NCBI RefSeq assembly: GCF_964340395.1 | Contig: NC_135569.1 | Span: 15,696,019 to 15,760,018, forward strand | Reading direction: 5' to 3' | Length of the DNA stretch: 64,000 bases | Origin: Glandiceps talaboti | Lineage: Eukaryota > Hemichordata > Enteropneusta > Spengelidae | Part shown: in pieces, positions 36,911-47,580 of the stretch | Numbering within the stretch: the stretch's first letter is position 1 | Layout: each line of letters begins with the position of its first letter | Translations under genes and position numbers: made by a program | The notes under the pieces: generated by a model | The model's database searches: none | Seen by the model: only the letters and a program-made list of their open reading frames with translations | Told to the model about the DNA's origin: nothing

Positions 36911-37644
36911 ATACGTCACCTGTCACCAATCTCGCATTCTGATTGGTCGAGAGCCCTGCAGATACACAGGCGTATTTTTCACCAACAGCCGTATTTTTGC
37001 TTGTTGTATCACGTGATCACTGCACGTCCCCTTGTAAACAAATCTAGCAGACAACTAAAAATACAGCTATAACCAGCATTTCCAATGCCAAATTTGTTGT
37101 CAACCGAACAAAATATCACCGTTGTATACATTGTAACAAGTCTTTGAACTGTACTTTTCGTGTCACAGGGAAATAGTCAAAAATTCCACACACAACCGTG
37201 AAAGTCCAGTGACGGCGAACTCGCGGTCGTCACGCGATCGTAAACATGAACTCCTAAATTTATGAAGGATATGAAAATTACCACCACAGAGGGTGTAATT
37301 TTTGCTTAACTAGAACAACAAAACATATCACGAACATTTATGTACATTTAATGGAATACAGTACGCAAAACAAAGACGCACTCATTTTTCAGCTGATGGT
37401 TATAAGTTTCAATATATCGCTGAGTGATATGCAAATAGTAAACATTACGTCATACTACTGAGCAAACGCGCACTCTGATTGGACGATAAAGTTAAGGCTG
37501 ACATGTAAACAACCGTATTGCAGTTATCAGAGAGGTGCATGATACTACGCTCGACAGTATAACGCGGAAGTGATTTTATTTTAACATGAAACAGCATTTT
37601 TAGACATTCAAAAATGAATTCATAGTCGCAGGTGACGTATAAGT
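36907..37644. mobile_element. 738-bp inverted-repeat DNA element
   Basis: Ends ACTTATACGTCACCTG and CAGGTGACGTATAAGT are exact 16-bp inverted repeats. The interior has two ctgattgg words near the ends (36937 and 37476). No open reading frame stands out, so it looks non-autonomous. It sits between a microsatellite and a separate foldback. Confidence 0.7.
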
Positions 37645-37785
37645 ATGTTATTTGCCAAATACTGTTCCACATCTTGCTGCTCGAGGTAATTTTTCTGGTA
37701 TAACGGCTCGCCTCCGGCTCTCCGTTATACCAGAAAAAATTACCTCTCGCAGCAAGATATGGAACGGTATTTGGCAAATAACATA
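37644..37785. mobile_element. 142-bp palindromic foldback
   Basis: TATGTTATTTGCCAAATAC at the left is mirrored by GTATTTGGCAAATAACATA at the right. The inner parts also pair (tggtataacgg / ccgttatacca, catcttgctgc / gcagcaagat), so nearly the full length is one hairpin around gctcgcctccggctc. Confidence 0.85.
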
Positions 37786-37878
37786 TACATACATACATAC
37801 ATACATACATACATACATACATACATACATACATACATACACACACACATACATACATACATACATACATACATACAT

Positions 37879-37927
<49 letters not shown>

Positions 37928-37979
37928 TACATACATACATACATACATACATACATACATACATACATACATACATACA
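37783..37979. repeat. CATA/CA microsatellite
   Basis: (cata)n with two (ca)n islands, directly abutting the foldback. Confidence 0.95.
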
Positions 37980-39190
37980 ATTTGTAATCGTAATGAAGAT
38001 TGCATTTTACTGTTATATGTTTAATATGTTTAAGATTATAGTTCATTACATAGATGTTAAATAATATTTCGTGTGCAATACTTATATTATTATTAAATTA
38101 CTATTTTATTATTGTATGACACAGTTCTGGCAAAAGTATTACGACATACATATACAGTCAGTTCAAGAATCTAATATATGACATCTTTGAATAGTGTAAT
38201 TTACATAATGTAATTTATGTAAATGAGGGGAGTTCATCTAGAGTATTGGATGCAAAGTGTTACAAAAACCTGACATGATTTGTGTTACTGAGTATACCGT
38301 ATGTCATTGTAACTGTTTATATGTAAATTATCACAGTCCGTTGTATGATATCGTGTAGATACATTAGCTTTGCGTGAAGTATCGATGGAGTGTATACGTA
38401 ATCTTTGATGAGAGAATTGGAGTTTGCATATATCATAACAATACTAGGAAGCCAGGAACAGACTTTGGACTTTGGACTGAAGACTTTGGACTTTAGACTT
38501 CAGAATTCGGACTTCAGACTTCGGACTTCTGACTTCGAACTTCCCTTCCCGGCTTTTCTATAATATCACTGAGAATGTTGACAGTCCGATTTAGCTTTAC
38601 CAAATCATGCTTTGTTCATCAGGTCAAGAACATAACATACAAGTATTATATTATCTAGCAGGGAAACTAACACTTTCTTCTAGCAAACTGTCATTAATAG
38701 CTTGGTGCCGTGTTAGCAACTTGAGAGATTCTGATGAGACGTGCTTGTCCGTAAACAATATGATACTCCGGAAGACATACATGGTTAATCGTCTTACTTG
38801 GAAACGAACGGAGGGGGGGGGGGGGGGTTAGGAGACCCCAAAATATTTTCGCAGCCTCCAACCCTTTCGCACCCACAAAAGATTCCTTTCCCCCATCCAA
38901 CCTTTAATTAACATAAAAGTAGTCAAAATGTCCTATCTCATTTGATATAACATTATAAAGCAGAATAACTGCACGTTATAGACCATTTGTACATAATAGA
39001 CCAGCTGTACGTAATAGACCAGCTGTACGTTATAGACCAGCTGCACATAATAGACCATTTGTACGTACTAGACATAATTTCTTTAGAAAGGCGTTCGCCC
39101 AGAAAAAAAAAACCACGTAAAAGAGGCAATAACGATGGAATAAAGGTAAATACAGGAAAACCAGCCTATCTAACATCAGATTTTAATCAG
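37980..39190. other. Intergenic DNA between convergent genes, no gene seen
   Basis: It contains a single diverged 390-bp-repeat unit (38155-38345), a heptad repeat (38461-38545), a G-run/C-rich patch (38808-38900) like transposon ends elsewhere, and a short tandem of tagaccagctgtacgt words (38985-39070). Confidence 0.55.
38461..38545. repeat. 7-bp tandem repeat
   Basis: About twelve copies of a heptamer gactttg/gacttca/gacttcg, a short imperfect array. Confidence 0.85.
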
Positions 39191-39194
39191 ATTG

Positions 39195-39366
39195 GTATGC
39201 ATACATACATACATACATACATACATACATACATACATACATGCATGCATGCATGCATGCATCCATCCATCCATCCATCCATCCATCCATCCATCCATCC
39301 ATCCATACATACATACATACATACATACATACATACATACATACATACATACATACATACATACAT
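39195..39366. repeat. CATA/CATG/CATC microsatellite
   Basis: (cata)n, (catg)n, (catc)n, then (cata)n, leading into the second 385-390-bp repeat block exactly as at 34698-34942. Confidence 0.95.
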
Positions 39367-40460
39367 TGCATTTATCATACGTAAGACCTACCTACCTACC
39401 CAATTACCTACATACCTAAATACATTGATAATTACGCATTATGCACTACGGGATATTATTAATTACAGAGAAGACAGCAGTTTATAATTATCCAATTATT
39501 TGTTGGGTTTGTTAGATCTTTCAAATATCCTAGTTTGTTACATAAGTGTTTGACAATATTTATGGTATAAGGCTTACACTATTATTGCGTTAATATTTTA
39601 TGATTGTATGACTCAGTTCAGGTAAAAGTATCACAAGAACTGTACAGAGAGTCAGTTCAAGAATCTAATGTATAAGATCTTTGAATGATGTAATTTGAAT
39701 ATTATAATGTAATTTGTGTAAATAATAAGGAGAGTCAACCTAGAGTATTGAGTGCAGAATTTAAACCTGGCATAACTTGTGTTACTGATTATACTGTTTA
39801 TCATCAAACTGTTTAAATATTTATTATCACAATTAATTATATGATAGATACATAACATTATCAAGTTGGATAACAGACTGACAACACAATGTCATTATGA
39901 GTGTGATATTTTGATTAATTGTAGACTAGTATTTAAAGTGTGAACTTGGCATTTAAGTAATTTCAAAGAATACCACGTTTGTTATATTATTACATAGAAG
40001 TGTTTCTCAATATATTTTACAAAAGTTTCATCATTTTATTGTCAGTTCAAGATTCTAATATGTATAAACTTTGAATGATGCAATTTGAATAATTCAATGT
40101 AATTTGCATGTATAAATAAGGTAGTTAACCTAGAGTATTGGATGCAAAGTGTTAAAATCTGACAAGTCTGGTATTATTGAGTAAACATCACCAAACTGTT
40201 TAAATATTAATTACCATAATTAATTGTAAGGTGGATACATAACATTATCAAGTTGGATAACAGTATGGTAACAGGCTGACAACACAATGTTATTATGAGT
40301 GTGTTATTTTGATTAATTGTAGACTAGTATTTTAAAGTGTGAACTTGACATTTAAATGAAGGTGTGCTATTTATTATTAAACAGAGGTGTTTCTCAAAAA
40401 TATTTTATCTTGACATATCACTGTTATAGCTAATAATGGTATTGACATTTGATAAGTTTA
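39364..40460. repeat. Tandem 385-390-bp repeat block, second copy
   Basis: From ttgcatttatcatacgtaag to gacatttgataagttta it matches 34938-36425 closely but has one fewer internal unit, so the segment was duplicated and then one unit was gained or lost. Confidence 0.8.
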
Positions 40461-40467
40461 CGCACCA

Positions 40468-40545
40468 ATACACACATACATATATACATACATACACACA
40501 TACATACATACATACATACATACATACATACATACATACATACAC

Positions 40546-40576
<31 letters not shown>

Positions 40577-40595
40577 CATACATACATACATACAT

Positions 40596-40631
<36 letters not shown>

Positions 40632-40802
40632 CATACATACATACATACATACATACATACATACATACATACATACATACATACATACATACATACAGAC
40701 AACATACATACATACATACATACATACATACATACATACATACATACAGACAACATACATACATACATACATACATACATACATACATACATACATACAT
40801 AC
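40468..40802. repeat. CATA/CAGA microsatellite
   Basis: (cata)n with one (caga)n island and two isolated cagacaa interruptions. It follows the second repeat block as the tract at 36422 follows the first. Confidence 0.95.
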
Positions 40803-40881
40803 GCTTAGTCTTTGATGGTATTAGATTAGTAAATTTTGGATTTATTACATTGTTTAAGAAAGCTACATCTTAATCAACAAT

Positions 40882-41100
40882 TAGACTGTCGACAGTCGTT
40901 CGTTTCTTTTTTGCTACGTTTCATCTCAAACAAAATCGTCGCCTCGCTCCGTACTAACGCGTACTGATAGGAACAGCCTAGTGCCGAAGGTACGAGCGAC
41001 GCTATCACTACGCGGTTTATATAGTATACAGTATTGCTCCGGAACGGAGCGAGGCGACGAATTTAGTTTTGGATAAAACGTAGCAAAAAGACACAAGCTG
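40882..41100. mobile_element. Foldback element, tagactgtcgaca family, right end eroded
   Basis: The left end tagactgtcgacagtcgtt is followed by ttttttgctacgttt and tcgtcgcctcgctccg. The right half repeats these inverted (ggagcgaggcgacga, aaacgtagcaaaaag) but lacks the terminal 20 bases. Same family as 44885-45111. Confidence 0.7.
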
Positions 41101-41706
41101 AGTTCATACTTTTAAGCGAACTGTTTCACTTACTGAAGTATACTTAACCATCACTTGCACGTCACTGAACTCAAAACCTTGTATTTAGGATATAGTTTAC
41201 AAACGATCCGATGACGTCATTTATTATACGTATCAAAAATGTCAGAAAAACCCTACTATGCAATCAACAGATCTAACAATTCCAGAAGACAAATTGTAAT
41301 AACATGGAAGACATACATTGACATTAACATTACACCACAATACTTTAATCGGAGTTTGTGTCAGTATTTTCACTTGAGTAAAAACCTTATAAACTCCGCT
41401 TGTGCCAATTTGAATATACAACAAACATTATGCCCCCTAAAACAAATCTATAAACTCAGCTGGCCCTTGTAATTGATACGTTAATACTGATTATTAAGTG
41501 TACATTTATATCTTCATTGTTACATGTGAGAAAAAACTAATAACATGCTAAAAATATAACGTTTATGCACCAAATACTATATTTAAGTGGCTCTGTGAAT
41601 AAATGATCAAATTGTGTGCTAATATTTATTTCCTATCGACGTATGCATAGCATTGTAGCAGGTTACATTCAAAAAAATTCGAAATCTAGCAGTAACAAAA
41701 TGAAAG

Positions 41707-41712
41707 TTTATT
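41707..41712 (-). terminator. Possible poly(A) signal for gene B
   Basis: AATAAA on the minus strand about 700 bases beyond the gene B stop codon. A single hexamer in AT-rich DNA is weak evidence. Confidence 0.25.
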
Positions 41713-41902
41713 TGGTGAAGCAGCTCAAATACCATGGGTTGGTATGTTCCATCGTTGGAAATATAACACTTCTGTATGGTAATACACTATGGTAATTTGA
41801 AAATTTACTTTTAGGTCAATTCTTTCTTTTGATCTAAAATCACCGAAAAAGCAATGTTTTAAACATGTAATGACTATGTAATAATAAATACGATCCTGTG
41901 TA

Positions 41903-41991
41903 TAGTCTGTAAGGTACCGCGCCCTCACACATCAGTCAACATATCGAGCAGGCCGGTGAGGGCGGAGTGACACGACGTATCTTACAGACTA
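41903..41991. mobile_element. 89-bp foldback
   Basis: Ends tagtctgtaaggtac and gtatcttacagacta are inverted repeats with one mismatch. Inner gcgccctcac pairs with ggtgagggcg. Confidence 0.65.
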
Positions 41992-42010
41992 CCCTTTTCT
42001 TTGATAAAGA

Positions 42011-42129
42011 GTTGGCAAGAATAGTGAGGAGTTTGATCTATATAAGTAATAATTCCTGTCTACATAATAAGCACACGTGAGATTATGGTTGTAAGTTGAC
42101 AAAGCAAATGCCGTACTATTCTTGCCAAC
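42011..42129. repeat. Inverted repeat, 15-bp arms
   Basis: gttggcaagaatagt at 42011-42025 and its exact complement at 42115-42129 enclose about 90 bases, possibly a small non-autonomous element next to the 89-bp foldback. Confidence 0.6.
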
Positions 42130-42410
42130 CGTCATCAGTTATCATGGTTATGCTATGTCTATCAAAACACCCACACCCCAATAATTAAATTGCCTGAAAA
42201 AAGGTGAACACATATTTGTATCATTTTAAAAACATTCTCAATCATCTTGGTGATACATGTAAGTTACTATTGAATAATTATAATCTTTTGTTATCGGGTT
42301 TCATATTTTCTTTGTGAACCATTCAAAACAACAAGTCCCGTAGGATAGATTGTAATTATTCAATTCTAGTTTGATCACATATTTGCTTTGATTGTCTGAT
42401 AACATGACAA

Positions 42411-42616
42411 TTAAGTCAACATAATATGGTCAGAGATAGAGTCAAGTCTTTCTGATTGGTAACGCCTTCTCTTGGCAGAACATCTAGGTTTTCTACAACA
42501 CACCACCATAATCACAATTACGATAACTATGACAGCAACCCCTCCAACCACAAGACCTATTGATAACGACATTCGTGACTTCGGGGAACTCTCTTCCACG
42601 TCTTGCTTGTCAATAC
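42411..42616 (-). CDS. Gene B last exon: transmembrane helix and cytoplasmic tail
   Basis: The acceptor attatccctag is entered in phase 1. The preceding exon gives T, so the joined codon is TGT (Cys). The exon reads IDKQDVEESSPKSRM, then the membrane helix LSIGLVVGGVAVIVIVIVIM, then VVCCRKPRCSAKRRRYQSE and a short end to the stop at 42411-42413. A glycine/valine/isoleucine helix followed by Cys-Cys and a basic stop-transfer cluster makes this a type I membrane anchor with a tail of about 33 residues. No known signalling motif is evident in the tail. Confidence 0.85.
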
Positions 42617-42761
42617 CTAGGGATAATTTAGGGAAACAACATCAAATGAAAGAGAAGTTCGGAAAATATTGGGCATGTAGGCCGTCAAGTATTCAATATA
42701 ATAGTACACACAGGCGAACACATCCACCCACACAAACCTACCTACCAAGTTATACCCTCCC

Positions 42762-42764
<3 letters not shown>

Positions 42765-42814
<50 letters not shown>

Positions 42815-42858
42815 ACACACACGCACGCACGCACGCACGCACGCACACACGCTCGCAC
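42765..42858. repeat. CA/CGCA microsatellite
   Basis: (ca)n followed by (cgca)n in a gene B intron. Confidence 0.95.
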
Positions 42859-43082
42859 GCATGCTTGAAAGAAAAAAGACAGGGGAAGACTAACCTGGTC
42901 CATATAGATAAACACAAAATTGAATGGTAAAATTAAAGTAAATATTAGCTTTTATATTGTTAAAACTGGAGAATTCTTTCAACATTCAATAACATGAGGT
43001 GCAAATTGTAGTTAGGTGAGTTACATAACCACGAAGGAGATATTGGTTCTTTAGTTCATTGGATAAATACCAAGTTACTTAC

Positions 43083-43238
43083 AATGTGACTCTTTGTAGC
43101 TTCCAATATGTTCTGTAACCAGGTTATCAGGACACGTGATGCAGGATAGCTTGGCCTCTTTATCTTGGTACATGTTGACGTCACAGAACGTACAGTCATT
43201 AATGGATGGATCGTAGTACGAACCTACTGGGCACGGCA
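43083..43238 (-). CDS. Gene B exon: ephrin-receptor-like Cys-rich (GCC2/GCC3-type) domain
   Basis: This 156-bp exon is phase 1 at both ends, after acceptor caactctatag and before donor gtaagt. It encodes PCPVGSYYDPSINDCTFCDV then MYQDKEAKLSCITCPDNLVT and a closing ESHC completed by the next exon. The C-x2-G-x-Y..C-x2-C..YQ..C-x2-CP..T..C layout is that of the short ephrin-receptor-like module found in SVEP1, SCUBE and related extracellular proteins. It would sit just outside the membrane, supplying a disulphide-rich stalk. It joins upstream as G plus TG (Val). Confidence 0.85.
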
Positions 43239-43314
43239 CTATAGAGTTGAAGGAAACGACAACATATACTAGATGATTACACGTAACGCACACAGATGCA
43301 CATGTGTGCAATCA

Positions 43315-43390
43315 TGTGCGTGCGTGCGTGCATGCGTGCGTGCGTGCGTGCATGCATGCATGCATGCATGTATGTATGTATGTATGTATG

Positions 43391-43421
<31 letters not shown>

Positions 43422-43560
43422 TGTATGTATGTATGTATGTATGTATGTATGTATGTATGTATTACGTGTGTGTGTATGTATGTATGTATGTATGGGGTGG
43501 GGGTCGGGGGTTGGTTGGTTGGATGGATGGGTGGATGGATGGCTAACTGGATGTGTGTGC
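43315..43560. repeat. GCGT/GCAT/TATG/GGAT microsatellite
   Basis: A series of tetranucleotide tracts about 30 bases downstream of the furin-site exon donor (read on the minus strand). Cys/Val/Met frames are repeat translations. Confidence 0.95.
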
Positions 43561-43592
43561 ATGTGTCTTTAACAGCAGTAGTAGATACCTAC

Positions 43593-44057
43593 CACAGCCA
43601 TCTGTTATACTGATGTGGCCATCGAAACAACTCCAGATTTGATCCATTACTGTAAAAGATTCAGGATCTGCTTTATAAGTTGTTCCATTGACTGTAAACG
43701 TCATGACAAGTATAGCATCTTTAAATCTACTAATAGTCTGGTTGATATTTCGCTGCATCCTGTCAAATATTTCTGACGCCTCGTCGTCTCCCATGTCAAT
43801 AGTAATATTACTTTTAACTTCTACTTTGATCTCAACTACCAGATCGCCAAAGTTTGCAGATCTTTTTCTACGCGTAGTTTCATTACCACAACTCCAGCTT
43901 ATACTATCTTCAGAACACAGTTGTTGTTGGTCGATGTAACATAAACTGCGATCATTGATTTCAGACACCAGTTGACTCACTATTTCAGAATCCGTTACGT
44001 TTTGACAAGCACCTTGAAAGATAAATTGTATTCTGACATTTCCTCCTGGTGGCGGAC
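43593..44057 (-). CDS. Gene B exon: extracellular domain with furin-like RRKRS site
   Basis: A 465-bp exon, phase 1 at both ends (acceptor ctttaatccacag, donor gtaggt). It reads PPPGGNVRIQFIFQGACQN, then QLVSEINDRSLCYIDQQQLC, then ETTRRKRSANFGDLVVEIKV. After DMGDDEASEIFDRMQRNIN comes SFTVMDQIWSCFDGHISITD. RRKRSA is a good proprotein-convertase site between two alpha/beta halves. A cleaved, SEA-like or linker domain is possible but not shown. Several N-glycosylation sequons (NVT, NET, NIT, NQT, NGT) support an extracellular site. A truncated, frameshifted paralogue lies at 52008-52299. Confidence 0.8.
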
Positions 44058-44354
44058 CTGTGGATTAAAGTGCGAATAGGACCGCATGAATTGAACATTC
44101 TCAGTCAAGACTATGAAATGAAAACTTCTTCTAAAAATTATATAACTTTTGTCAAATTACTATGAATTGTTGGGACTGAAGTTGCTGCATGCATGGTCGA
44201 ACAGAAAATAGACAGGAACTTGTTTCAAATTCAAATTCAATATATACGTTTCCTTATTGGCCGTGCATTCACTATAATTGCATAATGTAATTAGATCTCG
44301 TTTACGTTATCGTATTACATACATGAACAAAAACGTGATAAAACGAATACTCAC

Positions 44355-44570
44355 GGTATCGTGTGCAGCGAGGTGGTTCATTTCTGCCCCGGTTTCTACC
44401 ACTGGTAGGTCGCCAATTACCATTATTACAAGTATACAGGTTTCTATCTCCAAGTGCTTTATAACCTTCCTTACAAAACACTGTACACTGGAAGGTTTCC
44501 CGTATAGTATCATCATTCTTACCACAAGCAAGAGCCCCATTCTCAGGAAGATCCAAATCACCACAATTGC
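44355..44570 (-). CDS. Gene B exon: CCP/sushi domain 1 (membrane-proximal)
   Basis: 216 bp, phase 1 at both ends (acceptor cttaactatag, donor gtgagt). It begins NCGDLDLPENGALACGKN, continues ETFQCTVFCKEGYKALGD, then LYTCNNGNWRPTS and ends PPRCTRY. Cysteines at the four canonical CCP positions, with the C-x-x-G-Y and G-x-W-x..P-x-C signatures, identify a complement-control-protein (sushi) module. It follows a HYR domain, as in SVEP1-type proteins. A near-identical paralogous exon is at 55115-55312. Confidence 0.9.
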
Positions 44571-44685
44571 CTATAGTTAAGAAATAGTTGACATTTGTCA
44601 CAGTCAGATAAGTAAGCTCAATGATAGAATCGGGAACATTTCGAATTCGTTAATAATTTCCCCACCCGTGTGGTTTTTTGTTTGT

Positions 44686-44695
44686 TTGTTTGTTC

Positions 44696-44753
<58 letters not shown>

Positions 44754-44785
44754 TTGTTTGTTTGTTTGTTTGTTTGTTGTTGTTT
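44686..44785. repeat. GTTT/TGTC microsatellite
   Basis: (gttt)n, (tgtc)n, (gttt)n in a gene B intron. The paralogous intron near 55410 lacks the expansion. Confidence 0.95.
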
Positions 44786-44884
44786 TTTGGGGGTGGTAAG
44801 TCTGTATATCAATTGATATATCTATCGTCATTTAGGCTACATTATCATCAAGTTTTGTAATTTTGAATCGGAGATTCTATTGAC

Positions 44885-45111
44885 TAGACTGTCGACAGTC
44901 GTTCGTGCCTTTTTACTACATTTTATCTGAAACTAAAGTCGTTGCCTCGCTCCGACCCGGAGGAATACTATAACCACGTACTGATTAGCGAGTGCCGGAG
45001 GCACGAGCCTTCGGCACTCACATGTACAGTTTGGCAATCGCAGTTCCTATCAGTATGCATTAGTATTCAGTGCTATGGAGCGAGGCGACGACTTTGATTG
45101 TCGACAGTCTA
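44885..45111. mobile_element. 227-bp foldback element, tagactgtcgaca family
   Basis: Exact 13-bp inverted ends tagactgtcgaca / tgtcgacagtcta, with an inner inverted pair gttgcctcgctcc / ggagcgaggcgac. The inner part differs from the copy at 40882, though both pair cctcgctccg-type words. It is absent from the paralogous intron of the second gene B unit. Confidence 0.75.
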
Positions 45112-46444
45112 TCTATTGACGTTTATAGATATGTATGGAATAAAAAACGAAAGAACTGAATGGACCAAAATATCAACTACATATGCATAGAAATCTATGG
45201 CAGAAGTTTCTAATGGAACGTTTTTTAATGAGGGATGGGTGATAATAACTTGCTAAAACTGAAATACGTGGTCAAAAACATAAATCCGTGTGTTATTTGC
45301 CGACGCAGAAACTCAGTGTGCTACGTTATGCCACCTCAATCTTCAGACCTAAGGCCTTATTTCTACGATTTAACATTATTTCTGGTAAACCATACATATT
45401 CGTGTTATTCTACCATTTCCTGATACAAGTTAATAATAAAAAAGAGATGACGGCATACATTTTATATACTGACATTAAAATCAGCAACGTCGTGATTTTA
45501 TGAGACCTTAATCTTTTATGTTAGTGGAAATTGATTTGAATGAGAAAACCAAGGGTCAGAGGTCAATAAGGGAGATGATAAGTAAGGGTCAGAGGTCAAT
45601 ACGGGAGAAATGATGAGTAAGGGTCAGAGGTCAATAAGGGAAATGATAATTGTGAGGGTCAGGAGTTAATAACGAGAAAAGAATTCCTTGCTCTGTCAGT
45701 TTCTCTGTATCATAAGTAAACGTTGGATTATGAATTTGTGTTGTATTTAGAGTTTTTTCAAAGAACCGAACGATGAATTGGTGGCGCTGGTCTGTGCTGT
45801 CGACACGGCCTGCTTTGTCTCTTGTTAAATCTGTGTTTTTACTACTAAGAACTGCCTTTGTGTCGTATGGTTACTTTGTACATGAATATGCACATAAGGT
45901 ATAGAACATTCGTTGTACGTATACTACTGTGTGTTTTACTTTCTGTCCAACTGTTTTATCAGACCTTGTTTTTATCTGGCATGTGCACTATTTCTGTAGG
46001 ACTGGAAATATTTATTCAATTATTTATGTTTTCATTTTTAGTCTGTAAGTTGTGTCTTCGTTTTTATCACTGTTATTGTATGGTTTTTTTTACAGCAGGC
46101 CTTATAATTACCCTTTTATGGATTCAATAAAGAGAAATCGTTATGTCCTCCACGTTTGTCATCTGAAATGGCGTCAGTGTTTCGGTTAAGTTCAAAACTT
46201 CTACATTTTACTGTACATAGATAAATTATTTCTGCAATACTTTTATTGCAATATTGTGACTCTATATATCGTTCTCTGTAATGTATTGTTTTCCTTTGTA
46301 TTGTCTTGTAGTTGTATTGAATAATAATTATAAAAGAAAATATCGTCCTACCTGATATACCATTCTTGGATATCTAGTGTTAAAAGTTGAATAACACAGA
46401 ATTCATATCAGTGTTACACGTCTATCGGTAAATTGTTAACTCAC
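45112..46444. other. Gene B intron, no exon seen
   Basis: It includes a short direct repeat of gggtcagaggtcaataaggg (45550-45670, about three to four copies). A plus-strand 90-codon hydrophobic frame ends in front of caataaagag at 46125-46134, which may be the 3' end of a retroelement rather than a gene. Confidence 0.5.
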
Positions 46445-46699
46445 CTTCAGCTGGCGGTGCATTGAATGCAATGATGACATTAAAAGTACAAGATGCTGTG
46501 TTCCCTGATAAATCAGTTGCCGTCACAGTAACAATGTGAGTGCCTACAGAAAACTGCCTATTGTTAGTTCGGTCTACATGTAGCCGTGGCAACCCGACGT
46601 TGTCATTAGCAACGGGGTCATCCCATGTCACCCTTTCTTCGGTCTTTGTCGTTGTTTTGTGTATATCGCGAGGACATGTTACGGTTGGAGGATATTCAT
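46445..46699 (-). CDS. Gene B exon: HYR domain 1
   Basis: 255 bp, phase 1 at both ends (acceptor ttttttctatag, donor gtgagt). It reads EYPPTVTCPRDIHKTTTKTE, then VTWDDPVANDNVGLPRLHV, then FSVGTHIVTVTATDLSGNTA and SCTFNVIIA. The C-P..W..P.A.DN and GTH.VTVTATD.SGN...C.F.V.I patterns are diagnostic of hyalin repeats, an immunoglobulin-like beta sandwich used in cell adhesion and matrix binding. It joins to the CCP exon as G plus GC (Gly). A paralogous exon is at 63126-63374. Confidence 0.92.
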
Positions 46700-46967
46700 C
46701 TATAGAAAAAATATTATGTAAATTCATGAAGATTAATTTGTATTAGTATGAGAAAAATACAAACGTATATGGGTATTGATTTTTAATAAAGATAATAATT
46801 TAATATAATATAAACAAAGATGAGATGGTGGTTAGATGTGCGGTCGGAGTAAGTAATGTCACTTTTTATACGAATTATGTTTAAAAATAAACATGACTCG
46901 GGTCTGTGTTCCATAAATTAATCTGATGTATACATAAAATTATATTACTTAATATTATATTATCCAT

Positions 46968-46972
<5 letters not shown>

Positions 46973-47034
<62 letters not shown>

Positions 47035-47109
47035 TGATAATAATAATAATAATAATAATAATGATAATAATAATAATAATAATAATAACAACAACAACAA
47101 CAACAACAC

Positions 47110-47179
<70 letters not shown>

Positions 47180-47580
47180 TTTATTGCCACATATAAACTT
47201 AAAAAGTTTACAATGGAAGTCGGTGTGGTTTCGCAGTCAAACACAAAAGATACAAAAACTAGGATATAATACAATGACAGACAAATAAAAAGGCAGTGAC
47301 TAAAAAATGATCTGATTTAAGTACCTGCTAAAAATGTCTATCATGCTCTGTTTAGTGTGCGTATGGCCGTGGGGTAGAAACCTTTACTGAAACGATTTGT
47401 ACGTGATTTGATTGCTCTATACCGTGACCCAGAAGGCAGTAATTCAAACATATTATGTGCTTGTCAAAACGACTGTATGATACATTTAGCTCATCGGGAA
47501 GATTTTGATTCTGCATAACTATACGTTTATATTTGCTTTTATATTTAACGATCTTATTCAGACCTTGCCAAAGTTCTCGT
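46973..47580 (-). mobile_element. Retroelement 3' fragment with (AAT)n tail
   Basis: A (taa)n tract of about 190 bases abuts actttattgccacatataaa, the inverse of a typical retroelement 3' end. Further right, gcgtatggccgtggggtaga and gatttgattgctctat look like the 3' UTR body. No usable reading frame remains. The paralogous intron at about 63640-63720 lacks it, so it inserted after the duplication. Confidence 0.6.

Larger units (their letters stand above)
41101..42410. other. Probable 3' flank or UTR of gene B plus small foldbacks
   Basis: AT-rich. A 77-codon open frame at 41239-41472 (starting MSEKPYYAINRSNN) is unsupported by splice sites or domain. A possible AATAAA for gene B lies on the minus strand at 41707-41712. 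Two foldbacks are listed separately. Confidence 0.45.

Noticed and set aside
36364-37072. Long Cys/Val/Tyr/Met and Tyr/Ile/His/Thr frames (also at 1037-1580, 33416-33824, 34648-35061, 37445-38064, 38987-39487, 40430-40873, 43269-43613)
   Set aside because: They are translations of (cata)n, (ca)n and related microsatellites, with no splice or start context.
41239-41472. 77-codon plus-strand frame with an ATG start
   Set aside because: AT-rich, no Kozak strength, no domain, and located in the presumed 3' flank of gene B.
45858-46130. 90-codon hydrophobic plus-strand frame followed by caataaagag
   Set aside because: It lies in a gene B intron. The composition reflects T-rich DNA, and a retroelement 3' end is a simpler explanation.
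46960-47288. Poly-Leu and poly-Ile frames; also poly-Leu at 53178-53426 and poly-His at 55994-56401
   Set aside because: Trinucleotide (taa)n, (tta)n and (atc)n tails of retroelements.
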